From: Enterovibrio norvegicus DSM 15893
GTDB lineage: Bacteria > Pseudomonadota > Gammaproteobacteria > Enterobacterales > Vibrionaceae
Length of the DNA: 49,889 bases
Reading direction: 5' to 3'
Assembly (NCBI RefSeq): GCF_900115495.1
Contig: NZ_FOWR01000038.1
Location: 1-49,889 of the forward strand
How positions within the stretch are numbered: the stretch's first letter is position 1; every line of letters starts with the position of its first letter. This document shows, one piece after another, positions 30,701 to 39,295 of this stretch. Below the pieces are notes generated by a model. It ran no database searches and had not been told where the DNA came from. It saw only the letters and a list, made by a program, of their open reading frames with translations. The position numbers were made by a program, and so were the translations under genes.

Positions 30701-31135
30701 ACAAGCACTGCCTCAACAAACATTATCTCTTCTAGCGACACACCCCCCCAAAACATTGCGCCGATGGAGCTTGATCCAAGCGTGCTGAAAAAACTGTTTT
30801 GGGGTGACAAAGCAACGTACGACGAAGTGCTAGGTGAGTTCCAGAAGCATTGCATTCCAGAACTTCAAGAAATGGCAAATGCTTTACCGCCTTATGATTA
30901 CAACGCGCTCAAAGACACAGCACATAAGCTAAAAACGTCGTCCAGAAGCATAGGAGCGCGTGACTTATCTGACACCTGTAAATCGCTGGAAATTGCGGCA
31001 TCAGAACAGAATATCGACGTTGAAGAACTGGTGAAAAAAATGGGCGCACAATTACTTGCTTGCACGGATGCAGTTAACGTTAAACGTGAGTTTTTGGCTG
31101 CGGAGTTGCAGCAAGATAAAATTAAGGCCTCATAA
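27752..31135 (+). CDS. Hybrid sensor histidine kinase with HAMP, HisKA, HATPase, receiver and Hpt domains
   Basis: Large membrane phosphorelay kinase, 1127 residues from the ATG at 27752, which has an AAGGA site (an upstream GTG at 27695 is less likely). Order: TM1 (about residues 19-42); a long helical periplasmic sensor; TM2 (about 320-340); HAMP (VTLPIARLADTML onward); HisKA with phosphoaccepting His422 in AAMSHEIRTPMNG; HATPase with N-box NLIGNGIKFSG, DNGIGIS and GGSGLGLAIS. A segment of about 150 residues follows that looks like a degenerate receiver (no acidic pocket). Then come a true receiver with Asp863 in ITDCHMPNMDG, a Gln/Ser/Thr-rich linker, and an Hpt domain with His1058 in TAHKLKTSSRSIGA. 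The layout is TorS/BarA-like. The response regulator is not encoded here. Confidence 0.92.
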   Translation: MTDQNIQRANQFPFSKSIVGKVGLIMAAMTLTAMLLSVSTYVMHDNASTDTTNTSRLEIPSALLSVSMLRYAGEMNRSMLSYALGSSASLDTYYRNKNQFEVSLEELKKIHGTKSGNLQRIEDVYQSLYQQIRTEVIEQYNPKREAWALDEKRYISTTIVTELDRKISALASKDDTNGGLSEEDRQHYLWLLREQTDDMRSSLFFYLSGEAFKRERFERNKQSFQEYLALLQDNAGSTGEKEKLQDISIIYQAFYSRIESVFDSYNPYSKQHAIESLKIISTEEYKVLETALTEFSRETSFRAANSMASLHKVLKTNQLSFFALFGVMTLVSIVLTVYIYKRVTLPIARLADTMLKLSDGNTEIPILYKERPDEVGQISHALSSFRDHIISRNQAREQLLYQKERAESASKAKAQFLAAMSHEIRTPMNGVIGMIDILRRSNLDSTQKGVANTVRESALSLLSIINDILDFSRIEAGKMRIDEVPLSIRHITEQVMDNLTTEANEKNVSLMLFVDPQVPSSLLGDPTRIKQILFNLIGNGIKFSGGQPHVGEVQVWIKSDADTINDKGKSVVPISIEIKDNGIGISADKLESIFKPFTQAEYSTTRRYGGSGLGLAISKNIISLLGGSIDARSEEGIGSTFYVDIKLPHSNTINVPDDSNMLLLTEAAKTLNNVVCLNTLENGPLKTSIDSYLDNMNIRSQTVSLDVLHQHKLVGSNKDTKFVIICRDYMQAKQLTAPFITASNNIRYLELDMSLPVHRYEGKDVFAIYASPIKLSMLLSGLRICIGLESPDYPVVDTSGREAFIERVSEHRGTVLVAEDNITNQTVIEKQLTYLGYKVVMTADGQDALRAYRQQPFTLVITDCHMPNMDGYELTRSIRVIQKERNEFVPIIALTANALVGEAERCIETGMNDFIAKPVEMDVIQKVLNKWRLQSRPTDEHLSMANSDSYVDGGLTQTPSDTSHADQAEQQAHATQQMPSNHHTSTASTNIISSSDTPPQNIAPMELDPSVLKKLFWGDKATYDEVLGEFQKHCIPELQEMANALPPYDYNALKDTAHKLKTSSRSIGARDLSDTCKSLEIAASEQNIDVEELVKKMGAQLLACTDAVNVKREFLAAELQQDKIKAS

Positions 31136-31213
31136 CGGCCAGAATTCGGCAGATTTATCAATTTAGTGCCACACTTGTATTGATGTTCCGCATACAAATC
31201 AAGTGGGTTAACT

Positions 31214-31903
31214 ATGAGAAAAACAAAAATCGTCACGACGGAAGATATTCTGCTGAAGCTTTGTCAGTCCGTTACTGCAGTATTAACAAAAGCAACCGAC
31301 TCTCAAGTTCACCATTCTGCAATGGTGCAAAAGATCACGAAGACGAGCCTGAAGCCTGACTTTGGCTGTTTTGTCCTCTTTGACGGAGGATTCTCAGGGC
31401 TCGTTGTCATTAACTTTGACGCGAAGGCCGCGCTAGAGTTATACACGAAATACATGTCCCATATGGGAATCCCGAAAGAAGAACTTGCTACCCTGCATAC
31501 CTCAGATGAAGTCGCCGATGTGTTAGGAGAACTCATGAACCAAATCGTGGGTGACTTTACGGGTAAGATCAAACGCTCTCTGCACACCAACATCACTCAA
31601 AACCAACCTAAGATGATGGCGATCAATAAGAACATCAATGTCACCATCGATAGCAACATAGAACGCCCTCAAGCGCGTCGTGTAAGCTTTGATACCGAAG
31701 ACAACAACATCTTCTACCTTGAGCTTTCAATGGAACGCACAGAGTTCATTCAACTTGAAGAATTCGAAGAAGGTGAAGAAGTTAACCCTGATGCGATCCT
31801 TGAAACTGAAATCCTGAAACAACTTGAAGGCAAAGACGTATCGAAAAAGAAAAAATCCGCAGCGTCTGACTCCAATTCATTGATGGATGACCTTGGTATA
31901 TAA
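31214..31903 (+). CDS. DUF3334 protein, CheX/CheC-like fold
   Basis: A 229-residue cytoplasmic protein that I recognise as DUF3334 of vibrios. The segment HTSDEVADVLGELMNQIVGDF resembles the CheC/CheX/FliY phosphatase helix (E-x2-N), here with Glu and Asn in GELMNQ. Family members of that fold dephosphorylate CheY-like receivers. An acidic C-terminus with a lysine patch (DVSKKKKSAASDSNSLMDDLGI) follows. It starts 78 bases after the hybrid kinase stop, on the same strand and with no terminator between, so it may act on the same phosphorelay. The phosphatase role is inference from fold similarity and position. Confidence 0.72.
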   Translation: MRKTKIVTTEDILLKLCQSVTAVLTKATDSQVHHSAMVQKITKTSLKPDFGCFVLFDGGFSGLVVINFDAKAALELYTKYMSHMGIPKEELATLHTSDEVADVLGELMNQIVGDFTGKIKRSLHTNITQNQPKMMAINKNINVTIDSNIERPQARRVSFDTEDNNIFYLELSMERTEFIQLEEFEEGEEVNPDAILETEILKQLEGKDVSKKKKSAASDSNSLMDDLGI

Positions 31904-32001
31904 GGCACAGACTTAACGGCGGTTTCGGCCGCCGCTTTTGCATCCTCAGTGATTTTTCCACGCAATTCGCCATTTCAAACACAGGATCAGGAGACATAAA
32001 C

Positions 32002-32463
32002 ATGGAACGTCTTGATTTGTGGTTTGAGAGCATACAGCAGTGGTACGAAAACAAAGAAACGCGACAGTTTGATTCCCTCGCGAACCTTTTGTCTGCTACT
32101 CCAGCCACCCTTTTCTCTTCGCCAATCACGCAAGAAAAAAGCGATGCCATCGCTTACTTTGTCGATGCCTGCCAACTTCTTCAACGTCACTACCAACATA
32201 TCGACCGTGTCGACGATGCATATAGCTACATGCAATATTGTTATGCCAAACTTCAAGCCTTGGCATCCGATACACAAGCAGAAAGCGACGTAAAACGATG
32301 GAGCCTAAAAAAGCTCGATCAGTGCATTGTCACTATGATGGAATTTTGCCAACACCAAGGCAAAGACAGTTGGCTTCAAGAAAGTGAGCAATTGGTCGAG
32401 CTTCATATTACGTTCATGCTCGGCCAAAACGAACGAAACCTGCATTTGGCGCAGGGTATCTAA
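32002..32463 (+). CDS. Conserved hypothetical helical protein
   Basis: A 153-residue soluble protein with a good CAGGAG ribosome site 8 bases before the ATG. It reads as mostly amphipathic helices, with many aromatic and Gln/His residues (for example HYQHIDRVDDAYSYMQYCYAKLQAL). It has no signal peptide, no membrane segment and no motif I can assign. It is third in the rightward row after the hybrid kinase and the CheX-like protein and is closed by a strong terminator, so a role in the same signalling circuit is possible but unsupported by sequence. Confidence 0.7.
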   Translation: MERLDLWFESIQQWYENKETRQFDSLANLLSATPATLFSSPITQEKSDAIAYFVDACQLLQRHYQHIDRVDDAYSYMQYCYAKLQALASDTQAESDVKRWSLKKLDQCIVTMMEFCQHQGKDSWLQESEQLVELHITFMLGQNERNLHLAQGI

Positions 32464-32515
32464 CGCTAACCATCCAACGTTAGCGATGTATAAAATCGTC
32501 GAGCAAAAACGGCAC

Positions 32516-32543
32516 AAAAAAACCGACCTGAGGTCGGTTTTTT
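32516..32543. terminator. Bidirectional terminator between signalling cluster and fru operon
   Basis: Arms AACCGACCT / AGGTCGGTT with flanking A and T runs lie between convergent genes. Confidence 0.92.
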
Positions 32544-32585
32544 ATCATCCGTAAGGCGAGAAATCGCTCTCCCACCACTGGGCCC

Positions 32586-34325
32586 TTATGCGGTCTGCAC
32601 AACCTTGCTTTCCGTCGTACTTTCCGATCGTTTCAATACCGCGTACAAGAAACCCGTCACCAAAGTACCCGCCAAAATAGCGCCTACATACAAGAACACA
32701 GGCGTAATAGCATTCGGAATGAAGAGCACAAACATACCACCGTGAGGTGCCAACAATTTTGCACCGATCAGCATAGACAGCGCACCTGTTAGCGCACCAC
32801 CGGCCATACAGGCAGGGATAACACGCATAGGATCACGTGCGGCAAAAGGAATCGCACCTTCTGAGATAAAACATAAGCCAAGAACAAACGAGGCTTTACC
32901 TGCTTCTCGCTCTTGAGGGTTAAACTTACGTTGCGCTAAAAAGGTTGCCAAGCCCATGCCCATTGCGGGCACCATGCCAGCCGCCATCACCGCCGCCATC
33001 GGTGTGTAGGTAGAAGAAGCCAGTAAACCAACACCAAAGGTATAAGCAGCTTTGTTAACGGGGCCACCTAAGTCAAAACACATCATTGCACCGAGGATCA
33101 CGCCTAACAATACGGCATTGGTCGAGCCCATGCTGTTCAAAAATTCAGTGAGGCTGTTCATGATGTCGGCCACAGGGCCACCCACCACGAAAATCATCAC
33201 CAGACCTGTTACCAAGCTCGCCAGCAAAGGAATGATCAAAATCGGTTTCAAGGCTGACATGGAATCCGGCAGCACTAACTTGTCAGCAATGAACTTCGCG
33301 GTGTAGCCCGCAAGGAAGCCCGCCACAATACCACCAAGGAAACCTGCACCCGTTGAGCTTGCCAACATACCGCCAATAAGACCTGGCGCAAGGCCCGGAC
33401 GATCAGCAATCGAGAAAGCAATAAAGCCCGCCAGCACAGGGACCATCAACGCAAATGCACTCGCACCGCCGATTTCCATCAATGCGGCAGCCAAAGTACC
33501 TTCTTCTTTAAACGCTTCGATGCCGAAGACGAACGACAGTGCAATACACAGACCACCCGCAACAACCAATGGCAGCATGTGGGAAACGCCCGTCATAAGG
33601 TGTTTGTATGCGCCTGTACGCTCTTGCTTGTTGCCTTGCTCAGATTTCGCGCCGCCATGCTTATACACTTCGGCTTGCTCAAAAGCGGCGGCCAGTTCTT
33701 GCTTGGTTTTCTTCAATGCTGCGCCGGTGCTAGTGCGGTAAACACGTTTGCCGTCAAAACGCGCCATGTCGATTTCAATATCAGCGCCGATGAACACTAA
33801 GTCCGCTTCCGCAATCTCTTCTGCGGTTAATTGGTTTTTCGCCCCCACAGAACCACGGGTTTCAATTTTTACCCACATGCCTTGTGCACGTGCTTCTTCA
33901 TCCAGCGCTTCTGCTGCCATGAAGGTGTGAGCAACACCCGTAGGACACGCCGTGATACCCACAATACGTTTTTGTGCAGAAGAAACAGATTCAGTCCTGA
34001 CTTCCGTGTGGACATACGGTGTGGCATTTGATGCGGCAGTTTCCAACAGTGCGGCAGCGTCTTGATAAACCGCGTCAAGCGATGCCTGATACATCTTCTT
34101 ACCCGCAAAGCGCACCATATCAGCAACGGGACCCACTGCAAGGATGAACTCTGCGTTGTCGATAGTTTCCAGCGACGCCTTTTCAACGGCTTTAACGCTC
34201 GTTTGGCACTCGATAGAAACGGGCCACTGTAACGCTGAGGCGGCTTTCTCAAGCAGACCTGCTGCAATGATGGTATTCGCTATACCGCTCGGGCAAGCTG
34301 TAATGATGACTGCTTTCATCTGCAT
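32586..34325 (-). CDS. fruA: PTS fructose-specific EIIB'BC component
   Basis: Fructose permease of the phosphotransferase system: takes up fructose as fructose-1-phosphate. The 579 residues begin with two EIIB-type domains in tandem. The first (ITACPSGIANTI, Cys near residue 9) corresponds to the B' domain; the second (ITACPTGVAHTFMAAEAL, about 125-142) is the phosphorylated EIIB. The EIIC membrane domain follows from about residue 230, with about nine to ten hydrophobic segments and GGxxxGxxxG-rich stretches such as GFLGGIVAGFLAGY. Its ATG overlaps the fruK stop by one base, so they are translationally coupled. Confidence 0.96.
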   Translation of the reverse strand: MQMKAVIITACPSGIANTIIAAGLLEKAASALQWPVSIECQTSVKAVEKASLETIDNAEFILAVGPVADMVRFAGKKMYQASLDAVYQDAAALLETAASNATPYVHTEVRTESVSSAQKRIVGITACPTGVAHTFMAAEALDEEARAQGMWVKIETRGSVGAKNQLTAEEIAEADLVFIGADIEIDMARFDGKRVYRTSTGAALKKTKQELAAAFEQAEVYKHGGAKSEQGNKQERTGAYKHLMTGVSHMLPLVVAGGLCIALSFVFGIEAFKEEGTLAAALMEIGGASAFALMVPVLAGFIAFSIADRPGLAPGLIGGMLASSTGAGFLGGIVAGFLAGYTAKFIADKLVLPDSMSALKPILIIPLLASLVTGLVMIFVVGGPVADIMNSLTEFLNSMGSTNAVLLGVILGAMMCFDLGGPVNKAAYTFGVGLLASSTYTPMAAVMAAGMVPAMGMGLATFLAQRKFNPQEREAGKASFVLGLCFISEGAIPFAARDPMRVIPACMAGGALTGALSMLIGAKLLAPHGGMFVLFIPNAITPVFLYVGAILAGTLVTGFLYAVLKRSESTTESKVVQTA

Positions 34326-35284
34326 TATCCCTGTTCTTTTTCGTTGGTAATTTGCTTCACGCTGACCTGATCTTTCAGAGCGTCAACGTCATTCATGTTC
34401 TCAAGGCCCACATTCACTTGTGTCACTGCCAGCGCAGAGAGCGCGGTTGCAAAGCCAAGGGTTTGCTCACGCGGCCATTGGTTCAATTCGCCCCAGCACA
34501 TCCCTGCTACGAGGGTATCGCCCGCGCCAACCGTGCTTACGACCTGCATTTTTGGCGGCTGGCTTTGAAGCCATTCACCGTTGGCAAACCAAAGCACACC
34601 GTCAGCGCCGCGAGAGATCACCACGTTTTGAATGCCTGTTTCAGCAAGTGCTTCACCGGTTTGCATCAACGCGTGTTGTGATGTCAGTTCTTGGCCCGCC
34701 CACTGCGACAACTCTTCATCGTTAGGCTTGATGAGCCAAGGGGTCGCTTTAAGCCCTTCGGTTAACGCGGCATTGCTGCTATCGAAGAAGACTTTCTTGC
34801 CTTGTTCATGCAGAGCGAGGATCCAGCCCTTCAAGGTATCTGGCGTCATGCCGCGCGGTAAACTGCCTGCAATCACAAACACATCGTGCGTATCAGCCAA
34901 AGAAAACAAGGTTGCTTCAAAGGCAGAAACGTCTTTCTGACTGACTTCTACGCCGGGGAAATTCAGATCAGTGACACGGCCACTCTCTTCAACCAACTTC
35001 ACGTTGATGCGAGACGCGCCGGCAACGCGGACAAATTTGTCGGTGATCGCCTGCTGTTCAAACAGGTGCAAAAACGGATCTTGGTTTTCATCCCCCAAGA
35101 ACCCTGTCACGGTGACATTTGCACCGAGGTCAGCCAGCACTTTTGCAACGTTAATGCCCTTGCCGCCAGGGTTCAGATTTGAAGATGAAATCAAATTAAC
35201 GCTGCCGGCGTTGAGCTCTCCCATCGCGCCTGTCATATCCAGCGCTGGGTTTAACGTCACGGTAACGACATTTAATGTGCTCAT
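34325..35284 (-). CDS. fruK: 1-phosphofructokinase
   Basis: PfkB-family kinase converting fructose-1-phosphate to fructose-1,6-bisphosphate; both sugars are effectors that matter to FruR. The 319-residue product has the N-terminal VTLNPALDMTG, the PfkB signature 1 region NPGGKGINVAKVLADLG, and the C-terminal STVGAGDTLVAGM with the catalytic Asp in GAGD. It starts three bases after fruB on the same strand and ends one base inside fruA. Confidence 0.96.
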   Translation of the reverse strand: MSTLNVVTVTLNPALDMTGAMGELNAGSVNLISSSNLNPGGKGINVAKVLADLGANVTVTGFLGDENQDPFLHLFEQQAITDKFVRVAGASRINVKLVEESGRVTDLNFPGVEVSQKDVSAFEATLFSLADTHDVFVIAGSLPRGMTPDTLKGWILALHEQGKKVFFDSSNAALTEGLKATPWLIKPNDEELSQWAGQELTSQHALMQTGEALAETGIQNVVISRGADGVLWFANGEWLQSQPPKMQVVSTVGAGDTLVAGMCWGELNQWPREQTLGFATALSALAVTQVNVGLENMNDVDALKDQVSVKQITNEKEQG

Positions 35285-35287
35285 GAC

Positions 35288-36403
35288 TTACCCCTCGCCC
35301 AAACCATTTGAAATCGCAACCCCGATGGCGTCTAACGCCTGTTGAGCATCAGCACCTTCTGCAACGAACGCCAACTCATGACCTTGTTTCACGCCTAGTG
35401 CGATCACTTTCATCAAGCTTTTCGCGTTCACTTGTTTACCTTCAGCGGTCACGTTCGTTACCCAGATTTGCGAATCAAACGTCTTCGCCACACTCACCAG
35501 CAACGCACCAGGACGCGCATGCAAACCGTGAGCATTTTTGATTTTGAACGTTTCGCTCAAGCCCGATTGACGCACTTCAAGCAACATTTTCACCGCATCA
35601 GCAGCAGAAGCGTTGAACACATCCCCCAGTTTGTTGCTAATAAGTAAGTTGGTGACGTTGTTCAGTGCTTCGATGTATTCCGTGCCTTTCCCCGCAACGG
35701 TCAGCAAACCTTTCACTGGGTGCCCATATTGATGGAATTCACTCTCGACAGTGACCAAAGACAACGCGGTTTGATTTACGCCCTTTGACGAAGATGTCAC
35801 CCACATGCCCTGCCCAATATGGGTTGGCGCTTTAGCGACAAGATCTGCGACAAACTCATGATTTACTGCTCTCGCATTCTTCAGTTTCCCTGCGCACACA
35901 GCACTCATTGACGTTAAGTCTGTGACCGGGAAATGCAGTGTTATGCAGGCTTCATCAAACAGCAGTGTTTGCTGGTTTTCACCGGTCAATATCGCCAACA
36001 CTTGCTCAGCGCTTTTTGCATTTTTCAGCGATTCTTCAACACCGTCACTCGACAACACATGCGTCAGTTGTTTCAAAATGCCAAGGTGCTCACCAGACTT
36101 TGCTGCAATACCAATGGCCAAAAATGCAGTGTTACCGTCTCCCCAATCAACGCCATTGGCGAAGTGGTGAATTTGCACACCCGTTTGTTTCACCAAGTCA
36201 CGGGTATCCGTCGTGCCGTGAGGAATCGCAATACCGTTCCCCAAAAACGTCGAGTTTTGTTGTTCCCGCGCCAACATGCCATGTTCGTAGCCGTCAGCCA
36301 CAAGGCCTTTGGACACGAGATCGGTCGCGATATGCTTTATCGCCTCTTCTTTGTTGCTGGCATGCTTTCCTAAAAGGATGTCTTGCGTGGTCAGTTCCAA
36401 CAT
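35288..36403 (-). CDS. fruB: Fructose PTS diphosphoryl transfer protein FPr (EIIA-M-HPr)
   Basis: Bifunctional PTS protein that carries phosphate from enzyme I to FruA. The 371 residues show an N-terminal EIIA-Fru domain with the active His62 in GIAIPHGTTDTRD, a middle M domain (about 150-280) and a C-terminal HPr-like domain with His295 in NAHGLHARPGA, followed by SLMKVIALGVKQG, in which the usual HPr Ser region is kept. E. coli FPr has 376 residues. It is the first gene of the fruBKA operon, and its upstream region contains three FruR operator palindromes. Confidence 0.96.
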   Translation of the reverse strand: MLELTTQDILLGKHASNKEEAIKHIATDLVSKGLVADGYEHGMLAREQQNSTFLGNGIAIPHGTTDTRDLVKQTGVQIHHFANGVDWGDGNTAFLAIGIAAKSGEHLGILKQLTHVLSSDGVEESLKNAKSAEQVLAILTGENQQTLLFDEACITLHFPVTDLTSMSAVCAGKLKNARAVNHEFVADLVAKAPTHIGQGMWVTSSSKGVNQTALSLVTVESEFHQYGHPVKGLLTVAGKGTEYIEALNNVTNLLISNKLGDVFNASAADAVKMLLEVRQSGLSETFKIKNAHGLHARPGALLVSVAKTFDSQIWVTNVTAEGKQVNAKSLMKVIALGVKQGHELAFVAEGADAQQALDAIGVAISNGLGEG

Positions 36404-36563
36404 GTTCTTTCCTCAACCTTGGGCAGAAATCTCAACCCTTTCGAATTCATCGTCGTGTTTACTGATTCGTATCCAATACCGTGTTTTCGATTCGGATACT
36501 GCTTTCACCGTTAGTGAAAACCTTTATCTGACATCTTCAGCTGAAAACGTAGCTTGAAATCTA

Positions 36564-36579
36564 GCTGAATCGTTTCAGC
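36564..36579. promoter_or_regulatory. FruR/Cra operator 1
   Basis: GCTGAATCGTTTCAGC matches the Cra consensus GCTGAAWCGWTTCAGC at every position. It lies 161 bases upstream of the fruB start and about 150 bases from fruR. Confidence 0.9.
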
Positions 36580-36621
36580 TTTTAATCGAAAAAATAGGCT
36601 TCTCGCACATTTTAGAATCTT

Positions 36622-36637
36622 GCTGAAACCTTTCAGC
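36622..36637. promoter_or_regulatory. FruR/Cra operator 2
   Basis: GCTGAAACCTTTCAGC keeps both GCTGAA/TTCAGC half-sites with one mismatch in the central CG. Confidence 0.82.
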
Positions 36638-36643
36638 TTTAAT

Positions 36644-36659
36644 GCTGAATCCATTCAGC
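36644..36659. promoter_or_regulatory. FruR/Cra operator 3
   Basis: GCTGAATCCATTCAGC keeps both half-sites with a one-base change in the centre. It begins 22 bases after the start of operator 2, about two helical turns, so two dimers could bind on the same face. It lies about 73 bases before fruR. Confidence 0.82.
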
Positions 36660-36732
36660 CTATAATGCAAAGAGTCTTAATCTTCCTTAACGCGTTTTAT
36701 GATCATGCGCACAGAACAAGGATCGTCATCGA

Positions 36733-37713
36733 ATGAAATTAGATGAAATTGCGCGCTTAGCCGGTGTGTCGAGAACCACCGCAAGCTATGTGATTAATGG
36801 AAAGTCAGCGAAATATCGCATCAGTGAACGCACACAACAGAAAGTCATGGAAGTAGTGAATCAACACAACTACCGCCCAGACCACGCCGCGAGCGCCCTT
36901 CGCGCAGGCACCAGCCGATCTTTCGGTTTGGTGATCCCAGACCTTGAAAACACCAGTTACGCCAAAATTGCCAAGTTGCTTGAACGCAATGCTCGTCAAG
37001 CAGGCTATCAGCTCATCATCAGTTGCTCAGACGACGATCCTGACACCGAAATGCAGGTGGTGAATACCTTAGTGAGTCGAAAAATAGACGCCCTGATTGT
37101 CGCTACTGCCCTGCCCGCCGATACGCAGTTCTATCCATCTATTCAAGCATCAGGTACGCCAGTTATTGCCATTGACCGCGCATTAGATGACGAAACCTTT
37201 GCCAGTGTGATCAGCGAGGATTTAGACGGCGCATTCTCATTGACCGAAAAGCTCATCACCCACGACGTTGCTTCCGTCGGGCTGGTTGGCGCTGTTGCTG
37301 AGTTAGGCGTATCAAAAGAACGTGAGCAAGGCTTTCTCTCCGCTGCACGAAAAGGCAATGTGCTGACCCAAGTCGCTTACGGTGATCACTTCTCACAAGA
37401 AGAAGGAAAACGCATCGTCATTGACTGGTACAAAATGGGATTGCTGCCTGACGCCATTCTCACGACGTCATACACACTGTTTGAAGGCGTGCTTGATGCG
37501 CTGTTGGTGCACCCTGAAATCGGTCAGAAGATGAAATTCGCAACCTTCGGTGATAACCGCATGTTGGACTTCCTCCCACTGAAAGTGCACTCCTTGCCTC
37601 AGCAATTCGAGCTCATCAGCGAGCACGCACTCGAACTGACGTTGAATGCCATTGCAAAACGCTATCAATGTGGTGTTGAAGTCGTGCCGCGCAAACCCAA
37701 ATGGCGTGAATAA
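36733..37713 (+). CDS. fruR: LacI-family fructose repressor / catabolite repressor-activator FruR (Cra)
   Basis: DNA-binding regulator that responds to fructose-1-phosphate and controls the fru operon, and often central carbon flow. The 326-residue protein has an N-terminal LacI helix-turn-helix (MKLDEIARLAGVSRTTASYVINGKS, residues 1-25), the hinge helix DHAASALRAGTS, and a periplasmic-binding-protein-like effector domain beginning SFGLVIPDLENTSYAKIAKLLE. The length fits Cra (334 in E. coli). Its divergence from fruBKA, with three GCTGAA..TTCAGC palindromes between them, implies direct repression of fruBKA and likely autoregulation. Confidence 0.95.
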   Translation: MKLDEIARLAGVSRTTASYVINGKSAKYRISERTQQKVMEVVNQHNYRPDHAASALRAGTSRSFGLVIPDLENTSYAKIAKLLERNARQAGYQLIISCSDDDPDTEMQVVNTLVSRKIDALIVATALPADTQFYPSIQASGTPVIAIDRALDDETFASVISEDLDGAFSLTEKLITHDVASVGLVGAVAELGVSKEREQGFLSAARKGNVLTQVAYGDHFSQEEGKRIVIDWYKMGLLPDAILTTSYTLFEGVLDALLVHPEIGQKMKFATFGDNRMLDFLPLKVHSLPQQFELISEHALELTLNAIAKRYQCGVEVVPRKPKWRE

Positions 37714-37755
37714 ACAGTTTTAAGGATCATCTTTAAGCGCTTGTTAGGATAAACA

Positions 37756-38256
37756 ATGAGTGACATCGCGCGTTTTCTTTCAGGGGAAATCCCTGACGCA
37801 TTTGGCAGGCACATCAGTGCACTGCTGGCCTACAACCATTTCTGGTTGGAGCATGACCACAAATACATCCAAGTCTTTTTCCCGATTGATGAAGGAACGA
37901 AGTTCAATAAACACGCACCTTTGGTGACACCCGAAGACAGTGCATTATTTGAAAGTAGCGAATCGCTCCAACGCGCTCACTTGCAAGCCTTAGACCTGAT
38001 GCTTGAGTTTTGGGGAATGAAGCGAACTGGGGAAACCATCACGTCAGAATTGCCGTTTTCACCGAAGCATCATATCTGGCTTAAACCCCACGATCATAAT
38101 CAACTAAGACTCACGCGTGCGATCAGAAGCCTTCACCTGTTAGGCAATCAACGCATTGCTGCCAACCTTTGCCAGTTTGTAGTTGATGCTGCGACCGAGT
38201 TGGGCACCGTTTCAGACAAAACCCTCGATTTCTGGCGCAATGCGCTCAGGGGTTAA
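37756..38256 (+). CDS. OGFr (opioid growth factor receptor)-like conserved-region protein
   Basis: A 166-residue soluble protein whose N-terminal segment FLSGEIPDAFGRHISALLAYNHFWLEHDHKYIQVFFPIDE resembles the conserved N-terminal region of the opioid growth factor receptor family. In that family a W-x-E-x(2)-H-x(2)-IQ-x(2)-FP pattern is typical. Bacterial members are uncharacterised. It follows fruR by 42 bases on the same strand, with an AGGAT ribosome site and no terminator between, so it may be co-transcribed. A link to fructose metabolism is not established. Confidence 0.65.
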   Translation: MSDIARFLSGEIPDAFGRHISALLAYNHFWLEHDHKYIQVFFPIDEGTKFNKHAPLVTPEDSALFESSESLQRAHLQALDLMLEFWGMKRTGETITSELPFSPKHHIWLKPHDHNQLRLTRAIRSLHLLGNQRIAANLCQFVVDAATELGTVSDKTLDFWRNALRG

Positions 38257-38400
38257 ACCTTCACGTGACACAAAAAGCCTTCAATGACTGCTGTTTCCCT
38301 CTGGGGAAAAGCATCACCTACTCACAGTCTATTGAACTGAAGCATAGCGAACGCCGTATGCTTCTATTCGCAACAACAACGTGAACATCAAGGAATGAGC

Positions 38401-38616
38401 GTGAACCGAATTAACCCAGCCAAGCTTCGCAACAGCAAATGGACGGCAGTAACACCTAGGAACCGAGAGAAACATTTTCTCGTCTCTGACATCGAGTTTG
38501 ATGAAGAAGGCGTGGTGATTTCATGTCAATTGGAAGCTGTTCTTTCGAAAAACCACTATCCCATTGATTGGACTGAGCTTAAAAACAACGAGAAATGGAT
38601 ACAGGGTTGGAAGTGA
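38401..38616 (+). CDS. TIGR02450-family small Trp-rich protein
   Basis: A 71-residue protein starting at the GTG at 38401, reading (M)NRINPAKLRNSKWTAVTP, which is the family's usual N-terminus (MNxINPxKLxxSKWTAV). An in-frame ATG at 38395 sits directly against the AAGGA site, too close to be used, whereas the GTG is six bases away. Trp residues occur at SKWTAV, IDWTEL, EKWIQ and GWK. Function is unknown; members occur widely in marine gammaproteobacteria. Confidence 0.82.
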   Translation: MNRINPAKLRNSKWTAVTPRNREKHFLVSDIEFDEEGVVISCQLEAVLSKNHYPIDWTELKNNEKWIQGWK

Positions 38617-39295
38617 TGCTTCCACTTCTCTGATACCCATCAGCTAAGAATGCAGTTAATGCTCGTGTTAGCGTCACCAGACTGGCTTTTTCTCTCAGTG
38701 TGTAATTGGATTGTCACGCGTTATGTACTTTGGCGTGAATATCGGGTCAAACCGTTCTTATGTCCTCTGACGCTTTCGAGTTCTATCGATACTTGTTACT
38801 CTCATACAACGTAATCAGTGTGGCTTTTTTATTTAGCTTATGAACAGGTACATTAACCATTCTACATAGATTATGTTTCTTCCTCCCTCCCATTCCTGGC
38901 CAATCTCCATTAATTACCTTTTCGTAATGATATACTGTCTAGAAAACCAATGTTTCACATCCAATTTTATAACCTCAACATGTTTACAATTTAAAAAGTA
39001 ATAAGCATTCGATATCATAAAAACAATAATCATTAAATAGAATCCAGTTTCATTTTTGGGAATTAAAATTAATTAAAAAAACAAATATAAAAAAACCTTA
39101 ATCACCATCAATTTAAATTAAATACCGAGCTTTCAACATCTTAAATAAAATATTTAATCATCAAATCAGATCAATCATTCATGATAATGTCCTTATGTTG
39201 ACATAAAACACCAACACATATAATTGAGCCATGTGATCGTCAACAAAATCGACCACGTTACATCACTACTCGTTGAAAAAAGAAGGAGTAACGGG
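38617..39295. other. A+T-rich intergenic region ahead of the DUF4397 lipoprotein
   Basis: About 680 bases with no convincing gene. The first 300 bases have ordinary composition and no motif I can name. From about 38,940 the sequence becomes strikingly A+T rich, with runs such as AAAAAAACAAATATAAAAAA near 39,080, the sort of DNA bound by H-NS-like silencers. A promoter for the lipoprotein gene presumably lies in 39,150-39,280. An upstream in-frame start at 39224 exists but lacks a ribosome site. Confidence 0.5.
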
